Positions 9,501 to 19,214 of a stretch of DNA of 64,000 bases are shown here, in pieces (the first letter of the stretch is position 1; each line of letters begins with the position of its first letter). Location of the stretch: positions 186,001 through 250,000 of the forward strand of contig NZ_JAPIVP010000007.1 of assembly GCF_026239555.1 (NCBI RefSeq), given 5' to 3'. The position numbers and the translations under genes are program-made. Under the pieces are notes generated by a model, which worked only from the letters and a program-made list of their open reading frames with translations, did no database searches and was not told the DNA's origin. Source of the DNA: Pedobacter sp. PF22-3. GTDB lineage: Bacteria > Bacteroidota > Bacteroidia > Sphingobacteriales > Sphingobacteriaceae.

Positions 9501-10627
9501 ATGGATTTAATCAGCCTTTGTATTTCAGCATCATACCTTGCAATGGCATAGACATTCATTTGAGCAACGGAAGAATTGTTAAATTTTGATGCAAGCTCAA
9601 CAACCTCAGCATCTGAAAGCGGCTCGATGGATGGACCATAGCCCATCATTTTTAAGCTTCGCTCTTCATTTTCAATACTAGCCTGAAGTGTAGCCATCTG
9701 TTGTTCCAGCGCATAACGTGCCTGGACATCTAAATTTAACTGTTTAATGCGATTATTTATTTTTTCTGTTATCAATGGCGCTTTGCCTAGCTCCTTCCAT
9801 GTTTGCCCATATACAATTGCGGTTTGCCCGGTTAAAGACCGACTCTCTGAACTAACGTCTGGAAGGTATTCAAATCTTACAGCTTCGCCAATATGGCTTA
9901 TAATTTCTGTCAGGTACCATGCGTTTGGAGCTTGTCTTGCCGTATAGCTAAGGCCACCGCCACCAGGTTGGACGTAAGCACCAAGCTCTTCTATTTCCAT
10001 AAATTTAAATACATCCCCTTGTGTATTTGTTACGTGAAATCCACTAATTTCACCAGTTATATCGCTTTGTATGATATTTATTTTAACATCGGTTTTTTCC
10101 AATGGAACTGCCTTTATTTTGATCGGCATGCCTTGTTCCACAGGAATGGTTTCAAGAATAAACTGAACATTTAGCCCGCCTTCGGCATAATTTAGTGTAA
10201 AGATATCCGATTCTCCATCTCGCTCTCCGCTGTTGACTTTATTTTTAAAATCCGGCAATAATGACGGGTCAGTAGGTATAGGTTGATATACTGATCCCCC
10301 CCATGGGCTATCGTCTACCAAACCGCGAATACTACGATAGACTGCGCCAGTTCCGGTAAGAGCCCACCCAAGGCCTACTACGGAAGGATTTTGTTCAGTT
10401 TTAATACCCTTCGCAGAATAAGATATACCTAAGTTGATTTCTGGTCCATCGCCATCGCTTTTTTTCATCAGAGGGATTCGGTATGTCATCACCCCAGTGG
10501 CGTAATCTACAGAAGTCCCCTTTCCAACCTCACTACTTGCCATAGCATTTGTGCTCGGTGTGATATTTTGTGCCATCGAAGTATTGCAAATAATCATTGC
10601 AATAAGAACAAAGAATACTCTACTCAT
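6506..10627 (-). CDS. Large exported SpvB/RHS-like surface protein
   Basis: From the ATG at 10627 the protein has 1373 residues and starts with a good signal peptide (MSRVFFVLIAMIICNTSMAQ). An upstream in-frame ATG at 10741 would add 38 residues before it and is less likely. The N-terminal part (VDYATGVMTYRIPLM, ISYSAKGIKT, VVGLGWALTGTG) is the opening found in SpvB-N and related RHS proteins. The middle is long and Tyr-rich, with a coiled-coil-like insert near 310-370. The last about 60 residues contain typical YD repeats (YNDNGLLVKVIDDKGEAVNY, YYDTRDRLSYETN). It has no RHS core and no C-terminal toxin of its own, so it may form part of a shell with the following RHS protein. The direct role is unknown. 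Confidence 0.75.
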   Translation of the reverse strand: MSRVFFVLIAMIICNTSMAQNITPSTNAMASSEVGKGTSVDYATGVMTYRIPLMKKSDGDGPEINLGISYSAKGIKTEQNPSVVGLGWALTGTGAVYRSIRGLVDDSPWGGSVYQPIPTDPSLLPDFKNKVNSGERDGESDIFTLNYAEGGLNVQFILETIPVEQGMPIKIKAVPLEKTDVKINIIQSDITGEISGFHVTNTQGDVFKFMEIEELGAYVQPGGGGLSYTARQAPNAWYLTEIISHIGEAVRFEYLPDVSSESRSLTGQTAIVYGQTWKELGKAPLITEKINNRIKQLNLDVQARYALEQQMATLQASIENEERSLKMMGYGPSIEPLSDAEVVELASKFNNSSVAQMNVYAIARYDAEIQRLIKSIPERNYTVYSDPIIQNLLVQLYQTYSFRETSASSLPTLIFTQVKLLKRILLRNSTINFNYETSMRGLFDRQLKTFLKEITVGYGTSTIASTVKFEYSPEILGFSNPFLKAVQIKGSDPSDLEGRYTFEYFNEDQIVRPEQKDFWGFYNGEPTLEEYSGLIPSELSYASRPLSPVAELLSSSPNFSYVRSSELTFNSRTPVPEKTVHWSLKSVKLPEGGEHEFEYENNTVSGRVLAGGLRIKKITAHDGLGHQYVKRYKYEFISPGGGTSSGNMESMGFYVKRGYQSMTLKVDYPNSFPSDIVISSDPYDFSGQLQSAGNEDVFYSYVEESTEGLGRTGYRYLKFSPSGRDYPFWLERLLLAKADYDENGKLKRVERFKYQADENDVTPFIGLVSEGYYSRFFFASPYRFNGLRTQYRAFPYKALPYSMDMYPPITFGTTTFSFEDLYLYNMAPRLAITNLPTEYVFRTGGQVVLKEKETWSSEQRLTEGGEAIPNGPNFAAYDVNWLFTNNYGSGSWNKEILHYDNPSHTYATRVEIIGAGGERNLVKTKYVADYNHGVASFIDAQQSSNRLKDVIEQQRWVFSPAESLWRLASGKLQDFVSVNSMTDGAVNVNCILPANTYETELDQALLPGSPGWSEEMSSSPPYQTLFHEGHNVYKLSTQTSWKAYRWGMQKSGVTTHNGLVKQSFASDYYSNLVVKGASGAEIFKLPDYGGISIRKPAVYPNINFSSNAYDNIGYIKDLRARLMQVRDEGYGIYDDPVYMLTNNITLVLEKFLSYETFLDIKSRFVAAINAVPAANIPGYDQDFSPYLTFQELKNFSQALQSYTINEASYRQFFGNRTYIVAPNGQFEIRMSLSAYQQNHKRLQFTSLNDFSCNYKVVYNGGAEQNLSTHNTETKNDIRRGFLDLNDLPNSAAATELVFTFSSQTSNQQFFIIPEGCEFKMSSYNDNGLLVKVIDDKGEAVNYYYDTRDRLSYETNKKGEVTRSYKYNQATATN

Positions 10628-10762
10628 TAAATTATAAATCTTAGTTAAGCCTGAAATAAAAAGAGTTGGATACCCATCAAACAAAATATTGGAAAACCTG
10701 GTGCTTCCATATGGAAGGAATAAATTAAAATTGAATTTCATTGGGTTTGAGAAGTTAAAAGA

Positions 10763-11486
10763 TTAAAATAAATGTATATATAACCAAAGATAAGGCATAG
10801 TTATCAGGGAAATCGCCAGGGCAGACGCATACATTGCACCTTTACTGCCAAAATAGTAAGTTGTACCATCATTATCCACAAGGGTAAAATTCTCCTTCAG
10901 AAAAAAGAATCCTGATATTATCGAACGGTACAGGAACAATACTATAAATATTACCAGAGCCATCCTTAAGGAAATAGAAAGACCCTGATTTATTCAGCAA
11001 TTTATAGTTAAACTTATCCGGCATACCATCCAATTGACCTTCAGCAATTTTATGACAATCTAGATTGTTTCCCACGTTGATAGGATATCGGTATTGCTCC
11101 TCGCCCCATATATATACTCTTATCTTATTGTTTTTGACGTAACCAACACGTCCGATATCATCAACCCCATTAACAATTCTTGTAATTTGTATATCAGAAC
11201 TGAGCGACCAGCCCATACCGGAGCGGGTTGTGCGTTCGTGGATTTTGAAACCACCGGCATGGTAGCTGAGCTTGATGGGCAAACTCAGATTCCCCGCCTG
11301 AACGGTATATAAGGGAACCGCAATATCCGGGATCCCCGTATTAAAATTGACGGGGTAGTTAACCATTTTAGTAAGAGCGGCAGCCTCTGGCGATACTGGT
11401 ACTTTAGGTTGTGGCTGTGCTTTTGCAAAGTGCTGCATCAATAAAAGCAGAACTAAAAGAAATAGTTGTTTGATTTTCAAGAGCAT
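10763..11486 (-). pseudogene. Truncated, frameshifted RHS-type gene remnant
   Basis: The 204-codon first part has a signal peptide and the same opening as the next gene: VNYPVNFNTGIPDIAVPLY, LPIKLSYHAGGFKI, SGMGWSLSSDIQITR. It stops at 10872. The RHS-typical continuation ENFTLVDNDGTTYYFGS lies in another frame (10963 down to 10763), so the frame is lost at a run of six A (plus strand 10901-10906); one base fewer would restore it. After YYFGS the sequence turns into unrelated hydrophobic residues and stops, so most of the gene is also missing. It is a decayed or rearranged paralogue of the SpvB/RHS gene downstream. Confidence 0.7.
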
Positions 11487-11493
11487 TCAGATT

Positions 11494-12462
11494 TTAGTTT
11501 AATTTATTTTTCTTCTGTTTGATACTATTTTTTTTCAGCTGATCCATTTCTTCTCTTAAATCCTGGATTGTTCGATTTTGTATTTGGAGTTGGTCCTGTT
11601 GTTGCTTAATGGATTGATGCTGGTCTATCAGATATAAAGTCAGCTCCTCAATCTTTTTCAGTAACACCTTATTCATTTCACCCAATGAAACCCCTTCCTT
11701 TTCTACGGCTGCGGAGGCAGGCACACCAGGCAGGTGTTTATGGGTATTGATGTAATTTTCGGTTTCCCCCAGATCAGGAAGCTGATAACCTTTCTCAAAA
11801 ACGTAATCCGGCCAGTTGCTGGTTTCCACCTTAACTTCCTTGGCGCGGATGTTGCCGTTTACAGATAACATCTCCTTTGGCGATGCCGTTCCAATCCCTA
11901 CCTGATCCATGAGCAAGATCTTATGGCCACCATTGGACCGGATGATGAACCCACTCTCCTCCCCATTTCCTTCCAGATAGGCATTTTGACCATCAGCCCA
12001 TAGTTTTACATTATCCGATGTGGCAGTAGTATTATCTTTATTGTAAGCCATCAAAATACCATTAAGTGTTATATCCTTACTGGTAAAACTATGTTGGATG
12101 GAGTTGAGGTTACCACTATGGTAAATTTCATTCCATGGGCTATTGGTGGTACTCTGCGTATTACGGAAAGCGAGGCGGTTACCGAAAAATTCACCGCTGA
12201 TTTGCGTGATAAAGTTATTACCAGGGTTGTGATGCCGGAAAGAGAGCACATGCCACCAGTTACTGCTGCCAAAAGGCGCATTTGCCATACCAGCGCCGTT
12301 TCCAATCACAAGTTTACCAACAGGTGTAATCGCATCAAGATTTTGCCCTTCCAGTGAAACATTATCCAACTGGGCCCGGGAAACATAACTGCTAAACAGG
12401 AGTGAAGAGATCAGCAAAATGTGTTTCTGCTTATGCTTTAAAAAGTTGTAGAGAGGTTTCAT
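11494..12462 (-). CDS. Exported pyocin-knob/coiled-coil protein, tail-fibre-like
   Basis: This protein has 322 residues. A basic N-terminus and hydrophobic segment (about 14-28) end in SRAQ. A region with SSNWWHVLSFRHHNPGNN and SPWNEIYHSGNLNS (about 65-120) matches the pyocin-knob pattern of phage fibres. GIGTASPKEMLSVNGNIRAKEV (about 190-212) and the block ending HKHLPGVPASAAVEKEGVSL are the usual C-terminal segment of Bacteroidota fibre-like exported proteins. The last about 60 residues form a Gln/Lys-rich coiled coil, which suggests a trimer. It heads the RHS operon with 7 bases to the next gene. A host-attachment or surface-adhesion role is inferred from fold resemblance. Confidence 0.7.
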   Translation of the reverse strand: MKPLYNFLKHKQKHILLISSLLFSSYVSRAQLDNVSLEGQNLDAITPVGKLVIGNGAGMANAPFGSSNWWHVLSFRHHNPGNNFITQISGEFFGNRLAFRNTQSTTNSPWNEIYHSGNLNSIQHSFTSKDITLNGILMAYNKDNTTATSDNVKLWADGQNAYLEGNGEESGFIIRSNGGHKILLMDQVGIGTASPKEMLSVNGNIRAKEVKVETSNWPDYVFEKGYQLPDLGETENYINTHKHLPGVPASAAVEKEGVSLGEMNKVLLKKIEELTLYLIDQHQSIKQQQDQLQIQNRTIQDLREEMDQLKKNSIKQKKNKLN

Positions 12463-13066
12463 TATTATTTTGTCTTAGTTTTTTTGATAAACTTTCAAGC
12501 ATTTCTATGGCTTTCAGTTTATAACCATCTGCAAAAGGATTTTGCCATCTTCGGCCTGCAAACGACGAAGATTGCTCATACGCATCCATAGCCAATGCAG
12601 ATACTATAAAGTGCTGATAATATTTAGTATTCAGAAAGATTACGACCCTAACATATTATATGTGCAAAAGAATGAATCTGAATCTTCTGATGCTATCTAA
12701 TAAGTTCTGGTTATTACTTTGGAAAGGATAGGGTTAGTGCTCACCTCCAATTCATATGAATTGATTTGAATATTCATATTGGCAGAATTTCTGAAGAAAC
12801 TCTTAGGCAAGAAAAATGTAGAAAAGCCAAATAGCGCTTTATGATTGTAATTTAGCATGAGATCGTTTATTAAGTTTCTGCTAAGTTATTATATCAAAGT
12901 GAAAAAGTAAAATCTTTTTGACGAACGATGCTTTTCGAGTGAAATTCCAGGGGTTCGAAGTGACAAACTGAAAAAAGACTATTAAAGAGAGTAGAAAAAT
13001 ATAATGAAGAGTCCTATTTCTGCCTGATCAATTCTTCTTCCATCATCCATATTACATCTTCCATAA
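12463..13066. other. Gene-free region upstream of the RHS operon
   Basis: About 600 bases without a credible gene. It should hold the promoter of the RHS operon, which reads leftwards, and the end of the TonB-receptor transcription unit. I saw no clear -7 box, terminator or repeat. A short minus-strand frame at 12982-13176 overlaps the receptor's end out of frame and is not coding. Confidence 0.5.
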
Positions 13067-15437
13067 TTAATTATTCCTTCTCCGCTCCTCTTCATTACCC
13101 AACTTCCTATCCTGCTGTTTAATTTTTTCATTGCCGAAATTATAACGGAAAGTAAGCCGCAACTGGCGGCTATCATAGTAGTTATTGTATTCCTGCCTGA
13201 TGTTGTTGATCAATCTGCTAAAGCGGTACCGATTAGTTTTTAAAACATCACTGGCTGTAATGGCCAGCTGCATCTTTTTATTGAGCAATAAAGTCTTCAC
13301 CCCCAAATCAAGATTATATTGATTTTTATTTTGATTCAATCCATCAACAGTTGGGAACTGGTACCACAGGCTTACTTCGCCTAAAATGGTTTTTGATGTA
13401 TTAAAAACAAACTGATTTAGTGTAGAAAAGTAAGCCCCAAATCCTTTTAGATTACCCAGGGTTTGTGCAATACTGGAATTAGCTGCATTATAGAAAACAT
13501 CCAACTGGTTGATGCTTTCCCAGCCCTTCAGCGCATTAAATGTAATGGCATTACTCAGTTGATAGTGATAGCAGTTATAAAATTAACCGGTTTGGAAACC
13601 TGTATATTTGTTTCCTTATCAATAAAATTAACATCGTTAAAACCATTAGTAGTTTTGCTGAAAGATAACGAAGTGGTAAATATAGTATAGGTATGCGAAA
13701 ATTCGATGTTATCATTATAAGAAGGCTGCAAAAAGGGGTTGCCTTCAGCATAAGCATATCGGTTGCTGTACCAACGGAAAGGATTTAATTTGCGGTATGG
13801 TGGCCTGTTAATCCGGCGGCCATAGTTGACCGAAAAAGTATTTTTATCGCTTGCCCTGTAAACTACGTAAAGCGTTGGAAAAAGGCGGAAATAATCAATC
13901 CGATTTTGTTCATTAACCGAAACGCCATTAATCTGTGTATATTCTCCCCGCAGTCCAGCCTGGAAATCCCATTTTTTAATTGCTTTATTAAAATTCGCGT
14001 ACAATGCCTGGGTATTTTCGTTGTAATTGAACAAATTACTTTGTCGTGGATCTATCTTGTAACTCCCATTCTGAGACTGGTAAAAAGCAAGATCGCTTTG
14101 GTTTTTGATAAAACTCAGCTTTGTACCGAAAGACAATTTAAAGGCTCTGTAAGGAAGATCTACATCAGCTTTCAAGGTATATAAATCGATGTTTTGTTTA
14201 CTGGCCGACAGGTATTCGGCAAAGGAATTCGGAATTATTATTCCGTTTTGAAAATAACTGGTATTGTTAAAAAACCTGTTTTTATCATCTCTATAGGTAA
14301 ACCAATCGCCATTAACGGTGAGTTGCTTTCCTGCTGAATCTAAAGTTTGTTTTAAATAGATATCCGCCGAATGATAATGAGACTTGATTCTTGCATTGGC
14401 GTCAGAATTCAGTACCGAATCTAAATCTCCCGTTTTGTTGTAAACTGTGGTTTTAATATTTTCTTCCGAATGAAAATTGGTTAGCCCACCGTTGTAAGAT
14501 AACCCCAACAGCGTTTTTGGGGAAGCCTGATATTCTATTCCGATCTGTCCGCTGGGCACCGTTCTAAAATTCCGGTCTTTATTTACAATGTTCCAGGTTT
14601 GCACGGGATAAAAAACATCGTTTTGCTCAAAGGGCATAAGCGATCCTTTCCGGATATTAAAGTTTGAAGAAAGTGTAATTTTATTTTTCCGGTAACTTAA
14701 ATTTCCACCCGAAGCTGCAGTAAAATAACTTGCTTTGGCTGCAGCTAAATTTACCGAACCTTTGAAACCTTCTGATGTGGCTTTTTTGAGTATAATATTA
14801 ATTAAACCATTGTTTCCCTGTGCATCATATTTGGCTGGCGGGTTGGTGATGACTTCAATCTTGGCAATATTAGCTGAGGAGATGGATGTTAAATAATTCG
14901 TCAGTTCATCTGCCGACAAAGGCACCAGTTTATCGTTAATCATCACATTAACCTCGTCTTTGCCCACCAGCGAAACCTTATTGTCCAAAACGCGTACACC
15001 AGGAACTTTTGAAAGCAGTTCCAAAACATCAGTTCCGATTACGGAAATACTATTCTCCACATTAAAAACAGTCCGGTCGATCTTTTTTTCGAACAATGCT
15101 TTTTTAGCATTAACCTGAATATCGGCAAGAGTAGCTGGATTTCTTTGAAGTTGAACATTGATTACAGTATCACCTGTTATTGTAACTAACCGGCTTACGT
15201 TTTGAAAATTGATTGCAGAAAAAACAGCCGAATATTTTCCTGCCTGTAATTTGAATTGGTAAGTGCCTAAACTATCGGTTTGGGTATAAAATAAGCTATT
15301 CTGAAGTCCAGAAATTTTAACCGTAACAAATGATAAAGCTTTAAACTCCTCATCGGTTACCTTGCCTGACAGACTAAACTGTGCTTTGCAATTGATGATA
15401 ATAAAAAGAGCGCGAGAAAGCCTAATGCTTTTATCAT
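13067..15437 (-). pseudogene. TonB-dependent receptor-type outer-membrane protein with two frameshifts
   Basis: The intact gene would start at ATG 15437 (MIKALGFLALFLLSSIA, a signal peptide). The frame then shifts near 15385-15390, and the rest continues as a CarboxypepD_reg-like domain (FSLSGKVTDEEFKALSFVTV), a plug (VFNVENSISVIGTDVLELLSKVPGV, PPAKYDAQGNNGLINI) and an outer-membrane beta-barrel of the family-3 type. A second shift near 13555-13562 ends the main frame, and the barrel carries on in another frame down to 13067 (NAITFNALKGWESINQ, then LRLTFRYNFG). Both lesions look like single-base losses. The start lies 5 bases after the M56 gene, so it is the last gene of the blaI operon. It may be a true pseudogene or carry two sequencing errors. 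Confidence 0.8.
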
Positions 15438-15442
15438 TCAAA

Positions 15443-17641
15443 CTATTTATTGCCCTGCCAAACCTCAACTTTTCCATTAATATCAAATTCACCATAAGAG
15501 CCGAGCATTGTTATTCCGGTTACTTTATTACGAAGGGTAAGATTTTTAGCTGTTATTTTTTCTGTATTTCTATTATAGCTAGCTTCATCTGCTGAGATGC
15601 TAAAATTCTTATAATCCAATTTTGCTTTGCCATAAAGCGTTACAATTGATTTATCCTTACTCATTTTAACAGAATCCTGGGCACTGTAACTTACAATCGT
15701 ATTCACTTTATTATCTGCCTTTGTTAAAGAGTCTCTCATTCCCTGCAACATCTTTTGGTCAGGACCAAGCCCTTTAAAAACTTTGATAGCCCCATTGCCA
15801 TTTTCGGCATTATAGTTTCCATTTCTCAAATTAAAAACAATAATTTTAGCAGTTGCAGATCCACCTTCTTTAGCTTTTAATACTGCATTTTTGGCGATCA
15901 TTTTACCATTAAGTTGATCCAATTCTACATATTCGGCCTCTAGTCTACAGTTCACAATATCGATAACTGCATTTTCCATGTAAGAAACTTTATGCTGCAC
16001 ATCACCGGTTATTTTAGAAAACGAGATGATTTTAGGCGCAACTGGTTTGGCAACTTCAGTTGGTTGATTTTTTATTGCAGCAACTTTCTGTTTCCCGTCA
16101 TTAAAATAAAACCGGTTGTAAAGTGCTTCATTTTTGATCAGGTATTTTTTAGGTTCAGAATAAAGTACGATCATTTTATCAGTAGCATAAATATTTTTTG
16201 TCACCAATTTTTCGCCGATAAATTTAATCAATACCTGGTCGCCTACTTTAAAGTTATCATCCTTTATATTTTGATGCTTAAGATTTAAGTTGATGGTAAA
16301 AAGACCATCATTCAGAACGATCTTTTCAATCTCACCATTAATATCTTTTTCTATCGTTTTAATTTTAGATGAGGCAGAACGCGCTTTATTGGCTTCATAC
16401 AAAAAAGCATGTTTTTCTATCTTTTGCTCATAAATTAAGCTCCCGGTTAAAGTGGTAACTTTTGTTGCATTATAGATCGGCTCCTTGGTTTCTGCAATAA
16501 CTTTTCCGTTTTTATCGGTTTTTTGCATATTAAAGCCTTTACCTGATATATATGCGATCAGTTCATCGCCAACTTTAATCTTTTCTTTAAAAGTGGTGGC
16601 TTCAATCGGATAAATCTTTCCATTCGATAATAAATCGAATGTATAAAGACCTATAGTTTCTTTTTTAATGTTAAGGACTTTCCCCTTCAAGGCTCCTTCG
16701 TAAAAATCTTTCGAAGGTTTGCCTTCATCTTTTATATTTTGTGCATACACTACCTGAACGGCAAATAGCCATACCAATCCCACAGCAACGGGGATGGCCA
16801 ATAAGTAAGTTAATTTTTTCATGTTTTTAGATTTTGAGTGGAACAACATTTTAATGCGGTCTTTAATGGGGCTTTTCACAAAATTGTGGATCAAGGGGAT
16901 ATCACTTTTAGTTATAGCCAGTTTTAATAAAAGATTGGCATATGCCTGATTTCCATAACCTGTTGAAGTGATTTCATCTGCTTCATATTCATGCACCTGC
17001 TCTAAAGCTTTATCATATAGGTAAACTATGGGATTAAACCATAAAACAGATTTTAAAACCATTAAAATAATTTTATCTATCGAATGGTATTGCCTGGCGT
17101 GTACCTGCTCGTGTCTAAGCAGAACCAATAAATCCGTTGCACTTAAATCCGCATCATTTATAAAAACATAGTTAAAAAAGGAGCAGTTGGTAAAACCTTC
17201 TGTTTTGGTAATCAGCTTTAGGCCACTACTATTTTGGGTATAACTTCCTGTATGTTTAAGCAAAACGAATAAGCGCCATAGGCAAAGGAGCAATAAAAGC
17301 AAAGCGATGCCACTATAAGCATAAGCCATTATGCCCACCCAATCAATTTTAGGCGTCATCACCTCTGACTGGTATTCGGCCATAACTGGCTGAATAAGTT
17401 GCACAGGGGCAGGTTGAATTGGTTTTAAGTCAGGCATGCCCACAAGCTCAGTTTCTAACATGGGCATTTTACGTTTGACCTCAAACTGCAAAGCCGGAAT
17501 AATAAAACTCAAGAATAAAGAAGCCAGCAAATAAAAACGATTGATTTTAAAAAAGGTGAGCTTTCTTAAAACCACCAGGTAAAAACCAAAAAATAATGCC
17601 GTACAGGCAGTAACTTTAAGCAGATAGGTTAACCATTCCAT
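15443..17641 (-). CDS. M56 (BlaR1-type) metallopeptidase with OstA/LptA-like C-terminal region
   Basis: The protein has 732 residues. The N-terminal part has three hydrophobic segments (about 5-23, 36-50 and 103-128), then the zinc-protease signature HEQVH at 177-181 with a downstream acidic ligand in VHEYEADE (about 216-223), and a fourth membrane segment near 275-300. This is the M56/BlaR1 layout: a membrane protease that cleaves a BlaI-type repressor on the inner side. The long periplasmic remainder carries no penicillin-binding sensor. Residues about 545-730 (VELDQLNGKMIAKNAVL, VTLYGKAKLDYKNFSISADEA, KNLTLRNKVTGI) repeat the beta-jellyroll pattern of OstA/LptA lipopolysaccharide-transport proteins. 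It follows the amidase-fused M56 gene by 13 bases. Confidence 0.8.
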   Translation of the reverse strand: MEWLTYLLKVTACTALFFGFYLVVLRKLTFFKINRFYLLASLFLSFIIPALQFEVKRKMPMLETELVGMPDLKPIQPAPVQLIQPVMAEYQSEVMTPKIDWVGIMAYAYSGIALLLLLLCLWRLFVLLKHTGSYTQNSSGLKLITKTEGFTNCSFFNYVFINDADLSATDLLVLLRHEQVHARQYHSIDKIILMVLKSVLWFNPIVYLYDKALEQVHEYEADEITSTGYGNQAYANLLLKLAITKSDIPLIHNFVKSPIKDRIKMLFHSKSKNMKKLTYLLAIPVAVGLVWLFAVQVVYAQNIKDEGKPSKDFYEGALKGKVLNIKKETIGLYTFDLLSNGKIYPIEATTFKEKIKVGDELIAYISGKGFNMQKTDKNGKVIAETKEPIYNATKVTTLTGSLIYEQKIEKHAFLYEANKARSASSKIKTIEKDINGEIEKIVLNDGLFTINLNLKHQNIKDDNFKVGDQVLIKFIGEKLVTKNIYATDKMIVLYSEPKKYLIKNEALYNRFYFNDGKQKVAAIKNQPTEVAKPVAPKIISFSKITGDVQHKVSYMENAVIDIVNCRLEAEYVELDQLNGKMIAKNAVLKAKEGGSATAKIIVFNLRNGNYNAENGNGAIKVFKGLGPDQKMLQGMRDSLTKADNKVNTIVSYSAQDSVKMSKDKSIVTLYGKAKLDYKNFSISADEASYNRNTEKITAKNLTLRNKVTGITMLGSYGEFDINGKVEVWQGNK

Positions 17642-17654
17642 AGTCCTGTTTTAT

Positions 17655-19214
17655 TTAACATCCACGTTTCGAAAAAGCTACAAATCCGTCCAAAATCAAA
17701 TTACTGATTCTCCGGATATTTTTTTCCTGATTAATATATTGTAATGTTTTACCATCCGAAATATTCCCAAGTTCTATTAAAATAGCAGGTATTTTAGATT
17801 CGCGTAACAATAACAGATTCGCATTTTTTAGTGAATCTCTTACTTCCATCCCTTTAAGCTGTTTCAGCTTGCTTAAAATTCCAGCGCCCAGATCTTCAGC
17901 AGTTTTAATATTGCTGTTCAGTTTCGAAACATAAACTTCAACGCCACCGAAAGGCACAGCCGCATTTGCAAGTGTTGCATTATGATGGATGGAAATAAAT
18001 GCCGTAGCCTCCTGTTTCGGTAAACGATCTCTTAGTGATAAAAACTGATCGGTACTCCTGGTTAATATTACTTTTATTCCTCTTTTTTCGGCTTCTTCCT
18101 GCAGTATTTTCACCGCCCTTAAGTTCAGGTCTTTTTCTTTTTGTCCATCAAGAGCAGAAACGGCTCCATCTTTTCCTCCATGACCAGCATCAACAACCAA
18201 AACAGGTTTCACTTCTTTAAATGCAGCTTTTGCATTTGGATTAACCTTAATATTGCTGTTTAAATAGTTCATAGCATAAACATTCGGCTTTGCCACCGCA
18301 TCTGCAGAAGGCTGATTCCCTGCCGATTTTCTCTCAATAATAATTTCTTTTTGGTTTATAAATGCCATACAGCAAATCATTAATACCGGAATAATGGCTA
18401 AATAAACAAGTTTTTGCGGCTTTGCATTTGGTTCTTTGTACATCATCATAATCCTGTTTTTTAGTGGAAGTTTACTAAAACTATTCATAGCTAAATTTTG
18501 GGTTGGCATAGCCAGATTTAAAAGTAAAGAAGCATAAACCTTCTTATCTGCAACTTTAGCAGTTTCACGGTCGGCCAGAAATTCGTGGTTATGATCAATG
18601 GCATTCCGCCAGAAATAAATAATGGGATTAAACCAAAGGATTGCCGCAACCAAATTGACTAAAAGTTTGTCTACAGCATGTAATTGCTCCACATGGACAG
18701 ATTCGTGTTTAATGACCAGATTCTTTTCTTCATACTGTAAAGAGGAGTCGATAATAATCTGGTTTAAAAAAGAAAAGTTTTTTATGGTAGATTTCTCATC
18801 AACCAGGATAACAGCTCCACTCCTATCAATAGCGTGTTTACGCAGTTGGATCTGAATACGTACCATCACAAACAGCATTCTAAAAACAAGAAAGGCTAAA
18901 ATTGAGCAATAACCGTACATAAGCACTTGATCCCAGTTTAGGCTATTATTGGCGGCGCTACCTTCATCTACAAAATCATGCTCAACAACACCATCGTTGC
19001 TATAGGCAATTTTGGACGGAACTTCGTGACTAGCTACAGCTACTTCGTGATGGTTTTCGATGGTAACTGCCGGAATAACAAAACTCAACACCAACATCAA
19101 TAATAAATAAATGCGGTTCAGGTTAAAAAATGTGAGTCTGGCCAGCAATAACTGGTAAGCGGCAAAGAACATTAGTGTACAGGCCGAAACCTTTAATAAG
19201 TAAATTAAAATCAT
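17655..19214 (-). CDS. M56 (BlaR1-type) metallopeptidase fused to N-acetylmuramoyl-L-alanine amidase
   Basis: The protein has 519 residues. Membrane segments lie near 3-20, 34-51 and 100-120, the zinc motif HESVH at 170-174 with HEFLAD at 210-215, and a fourth membrane helix at about 268-286. In BlaR1 the part after that helix is the external beta-lactam sensor. Here residues about 337-515 are an Amidase_3 domain with all four expected residues: H345 in DAGHGG, E360 in QKEKDLNL, the His in SIHHNA (about 410) and E481 in LIELGN. So a protease that signals to a repressor carries a peptidoglycan-cleaving or peptidoglycan-binding domain in the sensor place. Its start overlaps the blaI stop by 4 bases (ATGA). 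Confidence 0.85.
   Translation of the reverse strand: MILIYLLKVSACTLMFFAAYQLLLARLTFFNLNRIYLLLMLVLSFVIPAVTIENHHEVAVASHEVPSKIAYSNDGVVEHDFVDEGSAANNSLNWDQVLMYGYCSILAFLVFRMLFVMVRIQIQLRKHAIDRSGAVILVDEKSTIKNFSFLNQIIIDSSLQYEEKNLVIKHESVHVEQLHAVDKLLVNLVAAILWFNPIIYFWRNAIDHNHEFLADRETAKVADKKVYASLLLNLAMPTQNLAMNSFSKLPLKNRIMMMYKEPNAKPQKLVYLAIIPVLMICCMAFINQKEIIIERKSAGNQPSADAVAKPNVYAMNYLNSNIKVNPNAKAAFKEVKPVLVVDAGHGGKDGAVSALDGQKEKDLNLRAVKILQEEAEKRGIKVILTRSTDQFLSLRDRLPKQEATAFISIHHNATLANAAVPFGGVEVYVSKLNSNIKTAEDLGAGILSKLKQLKGMEVRDSLKNANLLLLRESKIPAILIELGNISDGKTLQYINQEKNIRRISNLILDGFVAFSKRGC

Noticed and set aside
10763..10963. Small membrane protein (66 codons)
   Set aside because: It contains the RHS-type word TLVDNDGTTYYFG and continues the broken RHS gene in another frame.
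13067..13504. Separate 145-residue protein
   Set aside because: Its sequence is the barrel end of the TonB-dependent receptor; the frame was lost upstream.
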